Origin: Saccharibacillus sp. CPCC 101409
Lineage (GTDB): Bacteria > Bacillota > Bacilli > Paenibacillales > Paenibacillaceae
Length of the DNA: 64,000 bases
NCBI RefSeq assembly: GCF_030518235.1
Contig: NZ_JAULSA010000005.1
Span: forward strand, 248,001-312,000
Reading direction: 5' to 3'
The notes beneath the pieces were generated by a model that worked only from the letters and a program-made list of their open reading frames with translations, was not told the origin of the DNA and ran no database searches. Of this stretch, positions 7,822-17,239 are shown piece after piece. Every line of letters begins with the position of its first letter. Within the stretch, counting starts at the first letter, position 1. The position numbers were made by a program, and so were the translations under genes.

Positions 7822-8301
7822 TCAGGAGGCCGTTTCGCAGGTGCGCCGGCATTCGCCGTGTTTGCAGGCCGAAAACGTTCCGATAAAGTCCAGCCGGTGA
7901 TCGGTCACGTTGAAGCCGTATTCGCGTTTGACCCGCTGTTCCAGTTCGGTCAGCCAATCGTCCTTGATCTCTTCGACTTCGCCGCAGATCGAGCAGATCA
8001 TATGATGGTGCATATGCTCGTGGTCTTCGCTGCGCAGATCGAACCGGGCCACCCCGTCGCCGAAATTCATTTTTTCCACCAGATGCAGTTCCGTCAGCAG
8101 TTCGAGCGTGCGGTACACGGTCGCCAGGCCGATCTCCGGGAATCTTTCTTTGACTCTCATATATACGTCTTCCGCGCTCATGTGGTCCCGCTCGTGTTCG
8201 AGCAGCACCCGCATCGTCGCTTCGCGCTGGACGGTCGACTTGTAGCCTTTGGCGATCATCTGCTGTTTCATCGATTTCAGGTGTTCTTCCACGGTAATCA
8301 A
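7822..8301 (-). CDS. fur: Ferric uptake regulator Fur
   Basis: 159-residue Fur-family metalloregulator, closest in pattern to Bacillus Fur. With Fe(II) it would repress iron-uptake genes. The winged helix is clear: residues about 20-80 include QREATMRVLLEHERDHMSAEDVY and EIGLATVYRTLELLTEL. The metal region has HEHMHHHMICSICGEVEEI (CxxC) and the C-terminus has CKHGEC, giving the two-Cys-pair structural zinc site. The start is a TTG at 8301 with GGAGG 10 bases upstream. A PerR-like box lies about 55 bases upstream. It is monocistronic between terminators. Zur or PerR are less likely by sequence pattern. Confidence 0.92.
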   Translation of the reverse strand: MITVEEHLKSMKQQMIAKGYKSTVQREATMRVLLEHERDHMSAEDVYMRVKERFPEIGLATVYRTLELLTELHLVEKMNFGDGVARFDLRSEDHEHMHHHMICSICGEVEEIKDDWLTELEQRVKREYGFNVTDHRLDFIGTFSACKHGECRRTCETAS

Positions 8302-8354
8302 TGTATTCGAACCTCCTTTGAACTTCTGTGACGCCTATGTCTTACCATCTCTAA

Positions 8355-8369
8355 TTAGAATGATTATAA
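8355..8369. promoter_or_regulatory. PerR/Fur-type box upstream of fur
   Basis: TTAGAATGATTATAA matches the PerR box TTATAATNATTATAA at all but one defined position, and the flanks extend the symmetry. In B. subtilis fur is a PerR target, so a PerR site is the likelier reading. Fur autoregulation is the alternative. Confidence 0.65.
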
Positions 8370-8487
8370 TCTAATAATAACCCAAATCTTATAAATACGC
8401 AAAGATTTTTATCACAGTCCGCAGCCTGCAAATCGTCATTTCGTTGAAGAGATACCTTTTATCGCGTTCGCCGGCTGACTTTACGCC

Positions 8488-8531
8488 AAAAAGCCGCTTC
8501 GATCGTCGATCGACGATCGAAGCGGCTTTTT
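8488..8531. terminator. Perfect 44-bp palindromic terminator
   Basis: AAAAAGCCGCTTCGATCGTCGA and its exact complement form an uninterrupted 44-base palindrome, ending in five T on either strand. It lies 25 bases past the stop of the SDR-type gene and can act in both directions. Confidence 0.85.
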
Positions 8532-8555
8532 CGACTTGCGGGCTGGACTCCGGCG

Positions 8556-10109
8556 TCAGCTTTCCGCTCCGGCCGGTACGATGCCCGACGCCGAATCTTC
8601 CGTGCGCGGAGATTCTTCCGCGTGCTTCGACGTGGCGGACGGGCCGAGATTACCCAGCCGCTCCAGATGTTTGCGGAAGACGTACATCACGATCAGATGC
8701 AGTTTGGCCTGCGTATATTTGTACAGGAACCACGGTATAGCCGGCATATAATCGTGGATTGCAATGACACAGTCGCTCGAACCCGGGATTTGCAGAAATT
8801 CGAGCCGCCCGGTGTGTCCTTCCTCCGCTCTGGCGAACATCCCGCCCGTAATCCGGTAAACGGCGCGGTCCGGGCCGCTTTTGGCGGCATCGTAGGTCAG
8901 TTCCAGGATCGGCCGGCTGAAAAAGCGGATATACACGCGGCCGACGCCGTTTTCGTCTCTTTCCGTGCGGATCAACGGCGTCATTACGCGGCCCAGCCAA
9001 TCCATATAGTATTCGCCGGCCCAATGCGCGTCTTTGCCTTCCGGCAGCGTCACGCGCTGCACGGAACGGACGTCGGCCTTTTTCGCGCTGCTTTCCGTCG
9101 GCTTCGATTCCTCGTTGCGCGAAGATTCGCGCTGTTTGCGCTCGGCGTCTTCTTGTTTGCGCTTTTCTTCTTCCAGCGATTCTTTGGCCGCTTCCTTGAA
9201 CGATTTGGTCCCGTAGCTGATCCCTTCGACCATCTTGTCGGGATCGGCGACCATCGGGTGGATCAGGCTTTCGATCAGCGGATAAGCCATCTCGCGCGGC
9301 GCCTGGGTAACCAGCGTGACCCAGAGCCGCGACAGATTGACGGTCAGGAACGGCACGTCGATAAAATGCCGCTTGACGCCGAGCACCTCGGCCATCTGGC
9401 GCATCATCTCCTTGTAGCTCATTACGTCGGGACCGCCCACGTCGACGACGCGTCCCTGGACTTCTTCGTTGCCGACGCTGTTCTTGAGCGAATTGAGCAC
9501 GTCGTCCAGCGCGATCGCATGGGTTTCCGTGCGCGTCCATTTCGGCAGCGTCATCAGCGGCAGCCGGTCGACCAGCTTGTACAGGATCGGGAACGACGAA
9601 CCCTGCGGCCCGACGATCAATCCGGCGCGAATCGTGGTCACGGGCACGCCGGACGATTCCAGGATGCGCTGCACTTCCAGGCGGCTTCTCAAGTGGCGCG
9701 ACAAATCTTTTTCTTCCATATTGTCCGGCACGATTCCGCTCAGATACACGATATGCCCGATGCCGTTCTTTTTGGCCGCCCTCGCAAAGTTATCCGCCAG
9801 GATCGCGTCCATGTCTTCGAAGTCGCCCTGAGTAAGCTTCGCGGTCGGCATCATGGAATGGATCAGGTAAAAAGCGTAATCCGCGCCCTGCAGCGCCTCC
9901 ACCGCGTCGTCCATCGAATAGAAATCGCAGCTTCTCCACTCCACATGCTCTTCGTCCTCGTGCGAGCTTCCGTGGCGGGACAGCGCGATCACGTCGTAGT
10001 CTTCTTTCAGTTTCTGCATCAGATTGTGGCCGATATAGCCGCTGGCTCCGGTCAAAATGACTTTCGGCCGTTCCGCGTGCGGGTTCTGCGTCGTTTGATT
10101 GGTCTCCAT
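8556..10109 (-). CDS. NAD(P)-binding SDR fused to DUF2867-like domain
   Basis: 517 residues. The N-terminal half is an atypical extended SDR: TGASGYIGHNLMQKL (nucleotide loop, residues about 19-33), then IVYLSGIVPDN and TTIRAGLIVGPQGSSFPILYKLV. Residues about 310-350 are a Lys/Glu/Arg/Ser-rich linker. The C-terminal part (LTYDAAKSGPDRAVYRITGG, IHDYMPAIPWFLYKYTQAKLHLIVMYVFRKHLERL) resembles DUF2867. It may be a quinone- or membrane-associated reductase, but the substrate is unknown. ATG 10109 has AGGAAGG upstream. It is flanked by terminators on both sides. Confidence 0.82.
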   Translation of the reverse strand: METNQTTQNPHAERPKVILTGASGYIGHNLMQKLKEDYDVIALSRHGSSHEDEEHVEWRSCDFYSMDDAVEALQGADYAFYLIHSMMPTAKLTQGDFEDMDAILADNFARAAKKNGIGHIVYLSGIVPDNMEEKDLSRHLRSRLEVQRILESSGVPVTTIRAGLIVGPQGSSFPILYKLVDRLPLMTLPKWTRTETHAIALDDVLNSLKNSVGNEEVQGRVVDVGGPDVMSYKEMMRQMAEVLGVKRHFIDVPFLTVNLSRLWVTLVTQAPREMAYPLIESLIHPMVADPDKMVEGISYGTKSFKEAAKESLEEEKRKQEDAERKQRESSRNEESKPTESSAKKADVRSVQRVTLPEGKDAHWAGEYYMDWLGRVMTPLIRTERDENGVGRVYIRFFSRPILELTYDAAKSGPDRAVYRITGGMFARAEEGHTGRLEFLQIPGSSDCVIAIHDYMPAIPWFLYKYTQAKLHLIVMYVFRKHLERLGNLGPSATSKHAEESPRTEDSASGIVPAGAES

Positions 10110-10205
10110 GTGCGCACCTTCCTCGTCTGATATTTTCCCCGATGACTTCGAACGCATGCCGGACGTACACCCGTATTTCTTTCTGTTCATTACCCGCTCA
10201 TGCCA

Positions 10206-10277
10206 AAAAGAACCGCCCCTTCGAAACGCTCCCGCGCGTTCGCGCCCAAGCCGGTCCCGTGCCGAAGGTTCGGTTCT
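10206..10277 (-). terminator. Long-loop terminator after phosphoesterase gene
   Basis: AGAACCGCCCCTTCG (10209-10223) pairs with CGAAGGTTCGGTTCT (10263-10277), with two mismatches and a 39-base loop. Five T follow on the minus strand. Confidence 0.6.
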
Positions 10278-10325
10278 GTCCGTAAATCTCCGTATGCGAT
10301 AAAGTTTCCGCCGGCCGCGCCGGAC

Positions 10326-11057
10326 TCAGTCTTTCAACCCCCGGTAGCGCCCGGTGCGCAGCTCCTGTACATAAGCGTCCAGCTCCGGCATCCCGGCTTC
10401 GACCGCCAGGCGGATCGAACGCGCGATATCGTAAGGAACGCGCGCAAACCGGATATCGAAGCGCGTTTTCCTGCGTTCGCCCGGGTCGCCTTCGAGAATG
10501 ACGTACGACGCCTGCGTCGCATCGAGCGGATTGCCCACGCTGCCGGCGTTGAACAGCATTCGTCCGTCCATATGCTGCATATAAGCGTTGTGGATATCGC
10601 CGTAACCCGCCACGTCCGCTTTGACCGGCTCCACGCTCAGATCCGACGGATCGAACAAGCTGAGCTTGCGCTCGTAGTCGTCCCACGGCTGGATGCGTTC
10701 GAACACGCTGCGCGGCGACGCGTGGAACAATCGCACATAGCGTCCGCTCAGCCTGAATTCGATCGAAAAAGGCAGCGCGGCCAGGTAATCCAAACGCTCC
10801 CGGCCGAGCTTCTTCTGGTGCCAGCGCAGCGCTTCGTATTCGGTCGGCTGCGAAGTGAATTCGTCCCAGTTGCCGCGCACCGTATGCCGGCAGCGCCGCC
10901 GGACCAGGTCGACCGTAAGATCGCCGTCCGGTCCTTTGCCGATCAGGTCGCCCAGGCAGTAAATTTCTTCGATGCCACGGCTTTCAATATCTTCGAGTAC
11001 CGCTTCGAGGGCCGGAAGATTGCCGTGTATGTCCGATATAATCGCGATTTGCGTCAT
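10326..11057 (-). CDS. Metallophosphoesterase, YfcE/MJ0936-like
   Basis: 243-residue calcineurin-like phosphoesterase. Metal-binding motifs in order: ISDIHGNLPALEAV (DxH), CLGDLIGKGPD (GDxxxxGP), RGNWDE (GNxD/E), LFHASP and YGDIHNAYM (GHxH-like, with D for H), NAGSVGNPLD. Such enzymes hydrolyse phosphomonoesters or diesters with Mn or Ni; the substrate here is not evident. ATG 11057 was chosen because GGAGG precedes it; an upstream in-frame ATG at 11096 overlaps the preceding gene's end. It sits 35 bases after a GNAT gene and likely shares its transcript. Confidence 0.87.
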   Translation of the reverse strand: MTQIAIISDIHGNLPALEAVLEDIESRGIEEIYCLGDLIGKGPDGDLTVDLVRRRCRHTVRGNWDEFTSQPTEYEALRWHQKKLGRERLDYLAALPFSIEFRLSGRYVRLFHASPRSVFERIQPWDDYERKLSLFDPSDLSVEPVKADVAGYGDIHNAYMQHMDGRMLFNAGSVGNPLDATQASYVILEGDPGERRKTRFDIRFARVPYDIARSIRLAVEAGMPELDAYVQELRTGRYRGLKD

Positions 11058-11092
11058 AGCCGATCCTCCGTTTTCGTTCATCTTCGTTTTGT

Positions 11093-11680
11093 TCAAAAAT
11101 CGGTTCCGCGCACTTTGGAGAAAATCATTTCATGGATCAACGTGCCGTCTTCTTCGCGCTTCCAGTTGCGCAGCACGCCGTCCAGAGTAAAACCCGCTCT
11201 TCTCGCCACCGCCGCGCTGCGCGCGTTGCGGTCGTCGCAGCGGATCTCGACCCGGTTGGCTTCCAGATGCGCAGCGGCGAAATCCGTAATCCCGCGCACC
11301 GCTTCCGTAACCAGTCCTTCCCCGGAGCGCGATGTGCGGATCCAGTAGCCGATCTCGAACTTGCGGGCTTTCCAATCGATGCGGTGCAGCCCGCTGGCTC
11401 CGAGAATGTGTCCGCTGTGCCGGTCGGTCAGGATCAGCATCAGATCGGTCCGGTCCAGAAAATGCAGCCGGCCGCGGCGCACCACGCTCTCGGTTTCTTC
11501 CGGTTCCGGCAGCGTGCGGGCGAAGGGCAGAAACGGCGCCAATTCCGCCCGGCTTTCGAGGATCGCCGCGTTGAGCGCCGGTCCGTCCCCGAATAGCGGC
11601 GCGCGGATCAGCAGCCGCTCCGTTTGAAATTGTTCGGGAAAATCCAGCAGAATCGGATCGTTGTCGGTATGAGCGGGCAT
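11093..11680 (-). CDS. RimJ/RimL-type GNAT N-acetyltransferase
   Basis: 195-residue GNAT of the ribosomal-protein-acetyltransferase branch. Typical features are TERLLIRAPLFGDGPALNAAI near the N-terminus, then GASGLHRIDWKARKFEIGYWI, SGEGLVTEAVRGITDFA and the C-terminal NRVEIRCDDRNARSAAVARRAGF. ATG 11680 follows AAAGGAGG. It lies 32 bases after the methyltransferase and 35 before the phosphoesterase, so the three are probably co-transcribed. Despite the family name, the acceptor may not be a ribosomal protein. Confidence 0.88.
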   Translation of the reverse strand: MPAHTDNDPILLDFPEQFQTERLLIRAPLFGDGPALNAAILESRAELAPFLPFARTLPEPEETESVVRRGRLHFLDRTDLMLILTDRHSGHILGASGLHRIDWKARKFEIGYWIRTSRSGEGLVTEAVRGITDFAAAHLEANRVEIRCDDRNARSAAVARRAGFTLDGVLRNWKREEDGTLIHEMIFSKVRGTDF

Positions 11681-11712
11681 GGGAACGCCTCCTTTATGAT
11701 TTGCCGCCCGGC

Positions 11713-12522
11713 TTAAAGCGGCTTTCTGACGACGACGAGCAGATGCTCGGTCGCGTCGCGATACTGCGGCGCTTCGCACAGCTCCGGCGCCGCCGTCAGC
11801 AGATTGTCGTAAACGGGCCGGTCTTCGCGATGCAGCCGGAACACTTCGCGGCCCAAACCGGCCAGGAAACTTTCCGCGCCCGCGCGGGACAAAACTTCAA
11901 ATCCGGCTTCATCGATCTCGGCCAGCGCTTTCGGCGGAATCGTAAAGTAGCATTCGGTGAAACCGCGTTCGCGGTCGAACGATTGTTCGTCCCGATACGC
12001 GTGCACATTGTCCAAAAGACGATAGGTTTCGCTGAATTCCAGCACCCCGGCTTTGAGGCTTCCCCACGAATTGATATACGACAGCACCGCCGTTCCGCAC
12101 GGTTTCAGGATGCGCAGCGTCTGCCGCAGCGCTTCGACGCGCTGTTCCCGTTCGGTCAAGTGATACAGCGGACCCATCAGCAGGGCGGCGTCGTAAGCTT
12201 CGCCGTCCAGCGTATGCAGATTGACCGCGTTATCGCAAATATACGCTTCCGCCACATAACCGGCTTCTTCGATCTTCGCTTCGGCAATCTCCAGTTCGCG
12301 CTCCGACAGTTCGAACAGGCTGACTGTGTATCCGCGTTTGAGCAGTTCCAGCGAATATCGTCCCGGTCCCGCGCCGATGTCGCACACTCTGCCCGCAGGC
12401 GGAAAATACTTGTCGATCAGATGCAGCGTACAAGCCAGCTCTATGGCGGTATACGGATTGTCGAGCCGTTCCCACTCCCGCTGCGCCCCTTCATTGTAAT
12501 AAGCTTTGACGATTTCACTCAT
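11713..12522 (-). CDS. Class I SAM-dependent methyltransferase
   Basis: 269-residue Rossmann methyltransferase. Motif I is VCDIGAGPGRYSLELL (residues about 47-62), followed by the acidic end of strand 2 (SLFELS), ICDNAVNL and motif IV ALLMGPLYHLTEREQRVEAL. This GPLYHL pattern is typical of small-molecule methyltransferases. Its substrate is unknown. ATG 12522 has GGAGG upstream; the frame extends further but without a site. It heads a probable three-gene unit with the GNAT and the phosphoesterase. Confidence 0.85.
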   Translation of the reverse strand: MSEIVKAYYNEGAQREWERLDNPYTAIELACTLHLIDKYFPPAGRVCDIGAGPGRYSLELLKRGYTVSLFELSERELEIAEAKIEEAGYVAEAYICDNAVNLHTLDGEAYDAALLMGPLYHLTEREQRVEALRQTLRILKPCGTAVLSYINSWGSLKAGVLEFSETYRLLDNVHAYRDEQSFDRERGFTECYFTIPPKALAEIDEAGFEVLSRAGAESFLAGLGREVFRLHREDRPVYDNLLTAAPELCEAPQYRDATEHLLVVVRKPL

Positions 12523-12618
12523 GTCCGTTTCCTCCGTTTCGATTTGGCTGCTCGGTATGTATTTCTCCAAGATAACCGTCGTACGCGGAAAACTCCATGC
12601 GTGAAATCACAGCTTGCC

Positions 12619-13293
12619 TTACTCCAATCCGTCCCATTCGCCGCCGAACCGGTCCAGGAACGCTTCCATAAACCGGTGCCGGTCTTCGGCGATGCGGCGG
12701 CCTTCACCGGTGTTCATCAAATCTTTGAGCTTGAGCAGTTTTTCGTGAAAATGATTGATCGCCGTATCGCCGCCGCCGCGGTACTCTTCCGCCGTCATGG
12801 CTTCGCGCGCCGGCACGTTCGGATCGTGCATGGGACGCCCTTTTTTGCCGGAGTAGACGAAAGTGCGCGCGATCCCGATCGCCCCGATCGCATCGAGCCG
12901 GTCCGCGTCCTGAACGACCCTGCCTTCGAGCGTGGTCATCGGCGTTCCGGTTCCTCCGCGGTACGACATCGTCGAGATAATCTCCATGACATGATCGGCA
13001 TCGTCCGCGGGAGTCCCCTGCTCCAGCATCCACGCTTTGAGCCGCAGCTTGCCTTCTTCCGGATCGTCGACCAGCTTCTCGTCCGCCAGATCGTGCAGCA
13101 GCGCGGCCAACTCGCAGACGAACGGGTCCGCGCCTTCCCCCGCCGCGATTCGTTTCGCCAGCTGCGTCACCCGGTAAATATGCCACCAGTCGTGCCCGCT
13201 GCCTTCGTGCTCCAGCTCGCGCCGCGCCAGTTCTTCGGCCGCTCGCAAAATATTGCGCTGCCGCGCCGTAATCCCGGTTTGCGTATCTTTCAT
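12619..13293 (-). CDS. HD-domain phosphohydrolase, YpgQ/YedJ-like
   Basis: 224-residue HD-superfamily hydrolase. The metal ligands are in HDWWHIYRVTQLA (residues about 34-46), LLHDLADEKL and QDADRLDAIGAIGIARTF. This layout matches B. subtilis YpgQ, reported as a dATP pyrophosphohydrolase, and E. coli YedJ. A nucleotide substrate is therefore likely but not proven here. AAGGAGA precedes the ATG at 13293. It starts 55 bases after the clpB stop and may be read from the chaperone operon. Confidence 0.85.
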   Translation of the reverse strand: MKDTQTGITARQRNILRAAEELARRELEHEGSGHDWWHIYRVTQLAKRIAAGEGADPFVCELAALLHDLADEKLVDDPEEGKLRLKAWMLEQGTPADDADHVMEIISTMSYRGGTGTPMTTLEGRVVQDADRLDAIGAIGIARTFVYSGKKGRPMHDPNVPAREAMTAEEYRGGGDTAINHFHEKLLKLKDLMNTGEGRRIAEDRHRFMEAFLDRFGGEWDGLE

Positions 13294-13348
13294 ATTCGTT
13301 CTCCTTGTGTGTGCTCGTCTATGTCTATCGGGTATGTCGGGTATGATC

Positions 13349-15988
13349 TTATTTCGCCGCCGCTTCCGAAATCGATTCGCCGGCGCGCAGCACGGCGATG
13401 CTCAGTTCGCCGCTTCGCTCATCCACCCGCAGCATGTCTCCTTCGCCCGCTTCGCCGGCGATCAGCGCGCGGGCGACGCGGGTTTCCAGCGTGCGCTGGA
13501 TAAAGCGTTTCAGCGGACGCGCCCCGTAAACGGGATCGAAACCTTCGCGGGCGATCAGGCGGGCGGCTGCGCCGGACAGTTCAAGCTCGATCCGGCGGTC
13601 GGCCAGCCGTCCGCGAAGCTCGCCGGCCAGTTTGAGCACGATGCGTTCGATCTCGGCCAGGCCCAGCGGTTGGAACAATACGATATCGTCGACCCGATTC
13701 AGGAATTCCGGCCGGAAGCGGCTCCGCAGTTCGCGCATGACGAGTTCTCGCGCTTGCTCCGGAATATGTTGCCGCACGGCGTTATCCGCCGAAGCCGCTA
13801 TCCCGGTCAGATGCGCCGAACCGATATTCGACGTCATGATTACGATCGTATTTTTGAAGTCCACGTTTCTTCCGCGCGAGTCGGTCAGCCGTCCGTCGTC
13901 GAGCAGTTGAAGCAAAATGTTGAATACGTCGGGATGCGCTTTTTCCACTTCGTCCAGCAGCACGACCGAATACGGCTGTCTGCGCACCGCTTCGGTCAGC
14001 TGGCCGCCTTCCTCGTAGCCGATATATCCCGGAGGCGCGCCGATCAGACGCGAAACGCTGTGCTTCTCCATGTATTCCGACATATCGATGCGGATCATGC
14101 TCTCCTCGCGATCGAACAGCGCGGCCGACAGCGCCTTCGCCAGTTCCGTCTTGCCGACCCCGGTCGGTCCGAGGAACAAGAACGAGCCGATCGGCCGATT
14201 CGGATCTTTGATACCGGCCCGGGCGCGCAGCACGGCGTCGGTGACGAGCCGAACCGCTTCGCTCTGCCCGACTACGCGCCGCTGCAGGATGTCCTCCAGC
14301 CGCAGCAGCTTCTCGCGCTCGCCTTCGACCAGACGGCTGACCGGAATGCCCGTCCAGCGCGATACGATATCGGAGATTTCTTCTTCGGTTACCGCTTCGC
14401 GCAGCATCCGTTGTTCGCGCCCCTGCTGCGCCGCTTCCTCGGCCTGCTTGAGTTCTTTCTCCAATCCCGGAATAATGCCGTAGCTCAGCTCCGCGGATTT
14501 GTTCAGATCGTAGTCCTCCTGGGCCAGCTCCAGTTCTTTGCGCGCCTGCTCCAGTCTGCGCTGCAGATCGCGCACGTTCTCGATCACCCGCTTCTCCTGC
14601 TCCCAGCGTTCTTTCATACCGAGGTGCTTTTCTTTCAAATCCGCCAGTTCGCGCCGCAGGTTCTCCAGACGCCGCAGGCTGGCGGAGTCCGTTTCTTTCT
14701 TGAGCGCCGTTTCTTCGATCTGCATCTGCATCATGCGGCGGGTGACTTCATCCATCTCGCCGGGCATGGAGTCGATCTCGGTCCGGATCATGGCGCACGC
14801 TTCGTCCACCAGGTCGATCGCTTTGTCCGGCAAAAAGCGGTCCGGGATATAGCGGTTCGACAGCACGCCCGCCGCCACGATCGCGCTGTCGCGGATCTTG
14901 ACGCCGTGATGCACCTCGAATCTTTCTTTGAGTCCGCGCAGGATAGAGATCGCGTCCTCGACGCTCGGTTCGCCGACCGGCACCTTCTGAAAACGGCGTT
15001 CGAGCGCCGGGTCTTTCTCGATATGCTCGCGGTACTCGCCTGGCGTAGTCGCGCCGATGCAGTGCAGCTCGCCGCGGGCCAGCATCGGTTTGAGCATATT
15101 GCCGGCGTCCATCGCGCCTTCGGCTTTGCCGGCGCCGACGATCGTGTGCACTTCGTCGATAAACAGGATGATCCGCCCGTCGGATTCTTTGATCTCGCGC
15201 AGCACGGCCTGGAGCCGCTCCTCGAACTCGCCGCGGTACTTGGCCCCGGCGACGAGCGAACTCATATCGAGCGAAAAGACCGTTTTGTCTTTGAGTCCTT
15301 CCGGCACGTCCCGGCGGACGATGCGGTGCGCCAATCCTTCGACGATAGCCGTTTTGCCGACGCCCGGTTCGCCGATCAGCACCGGATTGTTTTTCGTTTT
15401 GCGGGACAGGATGCGGATTACCCGTCGAATCTCCGCGTCGCGCCCGATCACCGGATCGACCTGTCCGGCCCGCACTTCCGCGACCAGATCGCGCCCGTAT
15501 TTCTCCAGCACCTCGTAGACGGCTTCCGGCTCGCGGCCGGTCACCCGCCGGCTGCCGCGAATCTCCTTGAGCACGCCGAGCAGCTTGGTCCGGGTGACGC
15601 CTTCGGCGCGCAGAATCTCCCGCGCGCCGCCGCGCTTGTCGTGATCGAACGCCAGCAGGGCGTGCTCCACGGCCGTAAAGTCGTCCTGCATCCGCTCCGC
15701 TTCGCGCTGCGCTTCTTCCAGCACGCCCAGCAGCGCCGGCGACAGGTAAGGAGCCGCCGCGCCGCTGACGCGCGCCCGCCGCCGCAGGAGTTCGTCCGCG
15801 GCGGCAAGCACGCGGTCCCGGCTTGCGTCCATCCGCTCGAACAGTCTCGTCAGCAGCCCTCCCCGCTGCATCAGCAGCGCTTTGAGCAGATGCGGCGTAT
15901 CGATCTCCTGATGGCCGCCGACAGCCGCAAGCGACTGCGCCTCCGAGACGGCTTCCTGCAGTTTCTGCGTCAACCGGTTAAAGTCCAT
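13349..15988 (-). CDS. clpB: Disaggregase ClpB
   Basis: 879-residue Hsp100 ATPase that, with DnaK, pulls proteins out of aggregates in the cytosol. Domains: Clp-N repeats (1-145), AAA1 with Walker A GEPGVGKT at 206-213 and FIDEVH Walker B, a long coiled middle domain (about 400-525), AAA2 with GPTGVGKT near 605 and [14 protein letters not shown], and the C-terminal D2-small domain. The middle domain distinguishes it from ClpC/ClpE. The C-terminus ([10 protein letters not shown]) is a little longer than usual. It follows cbpA by 16 bases. Many Bacillus species lack ClpB, whereas Paenibacillaceae often have it. No CtsR heptad repeat is visible upstream of the operon. Confidence 0.95.
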   Translation of the reverse strand: MDFNRLTQKLQEAVSEAQSLAAVGGHQEIDTPHLLKALLMQRGGLLTRLFERMDASRDRVLAAADELLRRRARVSGAAAPYLSPALLGVLEEAQREAERMQDDFTAVEHALLAFDHDKRGGAREILRAEGVTRTKLLGVLKEIRGSRRVTGREPEAVYEVLEKYGRDLVAEVRAGQVDPVIGRDAEIRRVIRILSRKTKNNPVLIGEPGVGKTAIVEGLAHRIVRRDVPEGLKDKTVFSLDMSSLVAGAKYRGEFEERLQAVLREIKESDGRIILFIDEVHTIVGAGKAEGAMDAGNMLKPMLARGELHCIGATTPGEYREHIEKDPALERRFQKVPVGEPSVEDAISILRGLKERFEVHHGVKIRDSAIVAAGVLSNRYIPDRFLPDKAIDLVDEACAMIRTEIDSMPGEMDEVTRRMMQMQIEETALKKETDSASLRRLENLRRELADLKEKHLGMKERWEQEKRVIENVRDLQRRLEQARKELELAQEDYDLNKSAELSYGIIPGLEKELKQAEEAAQQGREQRMLREAVTEEEISDIVSRWTGIPVSRLVEGEREKLLRLEDILQRRVVGQSEAVRLVTDAVLRARAGIKDPNRPIGSFLFLGPTGVGKTELAKALSAALFDREESMIRIDMSEYMEKHSVSRLIGAPPGYIGYEEGGQLTEAVRRQPYSVVLLDEVEKAHPDVFNILLQLLDDGRLTDSRGRNVDFKNTIVIMTSNIGSAHLTGIAASADNAVRQHIPEQARELVMRELRSRFRPEFLNRVDDIVLFQPLGLAEIERIVLKLAGELRGRLADRRIELELSGAAARLIAREGFDPVYGARPLKRFIQRTLETRVARALIAGEAGEGDMLRVDERSGELSIAVLRAGESISEAAAK

Positions 15989-16004
15989 CGCGCTTCCCTC
16001 CCGC

Positions 16005-16919
16005 TCAAGATTTGCGTTTGCCCAGTTCCGGCCGGAACGAAGACAGACTTTCCAGCCGGCGGTACAATTCTTCTTCTTCGGCCGACGGATCCGGCACGAC
16101 GATCTCGATCTCCACCAGCAGATCGCCGTGCCCGCCTCCGCCAGCGCTCAGTCCCCGGCGCGGAATGCGCAGTCTGCGCCCGGCGGATATGCCGCGCGGA
16201 ATATTCAGGTTCACCGCCGCGCCGTCCGGCAGCAGGATTCTCGCCCGGCTTCCGAGCGCCGCCTGCCAGGGCGATATGTGAAGCACGGCGACAAGGTTGT
16301 CGCCTTCGACGGCATAGACGGCGTGCGGGACAATGTTCAACGCGATGCGCAGCTCTTCGCCCGGCGCCAGGCCGTTCGAACCGGTTCCGTTCATCCGGAT
16401 GACGTTCCCGCTCTGCGAACGCGCCGGCAGCTTCAGCCCGATCGTTTTGCCGCCGATCTGCACGCGGACGGTCTCGCCGTTATAAGCCTGCTCCAGCGTA
16501 ATATCCAGCGTCGATTGGGCCGGCTGGCGCGGAATGGAGCCCGCGGCCGCGGAGCCGAATCCGCCCACACGTTCGTTGAAGAACATATCGAACATATCTT
16601 CGTGCGCCAGATCGTTGATCCAGTCGAAGCCGCCCGGCGCGTTCCCCTGTCCGGACGGATCGAATCCGCCCGAACGGCGGGAAGCCCCGCCTCCGAAACC
16701 GCCGGAATACCGGCGCGTTTCGTCGTATTCCCGGCGTTTGTCTTCGCTGCCCAGCACTTCGTAAGCGGCGGCGATTTCTTTGAATCGGCCTTCCGCTTCC
16801 GCCGATTTATTGACATCCGGATGCCATTGTTTCGCCAGTTTCTGGTAAGCTTTTTTGATTTCGGATTGGGCCGCGTCGGCGCCGACCCCAAGTACGTCGT
16901 AGTAATTTTTTTCCGGCAT
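16005..16919 (-). CDS. cbpA: J-domain co-chaperone, CbpA type
   Basis: 304-residue DnaJ-family protein without the zinc-finger domain. The J domain is residues 4-70, with the HPD motif at 33-35 (WHPDVNK). A Gly/Ser/Arg-rich linker follows to about 115, then two C-terminal substrate-binding beta domains ([20 protein letters not shown] onward). It stimulates DnaK ATPase, here probably to feed ClpB, which starts 16 bases downstream. GGGGGAGGAAC precedes the ATG. Calling it CbpA rather than DnaJ rests on the missing CxxCxGxG repeats. Confidence 0.88.
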   Translation of the reverse strand: MPEKNYYDVLGVGADAAQSEIKKAYQKLAKQWHPDVNKSAEAEGRFKEIAAAYEVLGSEDKRREYDETRRYSGGFGGGASRRSGGFDPSGQGNAPGGFDWINDLAHEDMFDMFFNERVGGFGSAAAGSIPRQPAQSTLDITLEQAYNGETVRVQIGGKTIGLKLPARSQSGNVIRMNGTGSNGLAPGEELRIALNIVPHAVYAVEGDNLVAVLHISPWQAALGSRARILLPDGAAVNLNIPRGISAGRRLRIPRRGLSAGGGGHGDLLVEIEIVVPDPSAEEEELYRRLESLSSFRPELGKRKS

Positions 16920-16977
16920 GGCTGTTCCTCCCCCGCGATCGAACCGGACTGTGCCGTTTCGCTTATATCGATCTTTT

Positions 16978-16996
16978 ACCCTCTATTATATAGGGT
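16978..16996. promoter_or_regulatory. Palindrome over the -10 of the cbpA-clpB promoter region
   Basis: ACCCTCTATTATATAGGGT is a 19-base palindrome with one mismatch and contains TATAAT on the minus strand, about 60 bases upstream of cbpA. No good -35 lies 17 bases behind it. I see neither a CtsR heptad repeat nor a CIRCE element here. The rest of 16920-17239 holds the divergent gene's leader and no other clear signal. Confidence 0.35.
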
Positions 16997-17239
16997 TGGC
17001 TCTGTTCGTACCTCCTTTTCTCAAGCTTTGCTTCCCGCTTCTCCATACCGGACGGTTACAATCGAGGTTCCTGGTGCGAAAGAATCGGTTATTTAATCCC
17101 AGTCTTATAGAAGACATGGTCTTATGGCATACTTTTACCGGGATTTTTACAGGCGTTTCGTTTCATATCCGGGTAGTGGTTTAAATAAAAGGATACATAA
17201 TTTGCAAATGAACATCAGGGACATAAGGAGGAGTTCTTT

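Noticed and set aside
13253-16402. 1049-residue plus-strand reading frame
   Set aside because: It is opposite clpB and cbpA; His/Arg/Phe-rich shadow with no domain. The GC-rich codon bias makes such long shadows common here.
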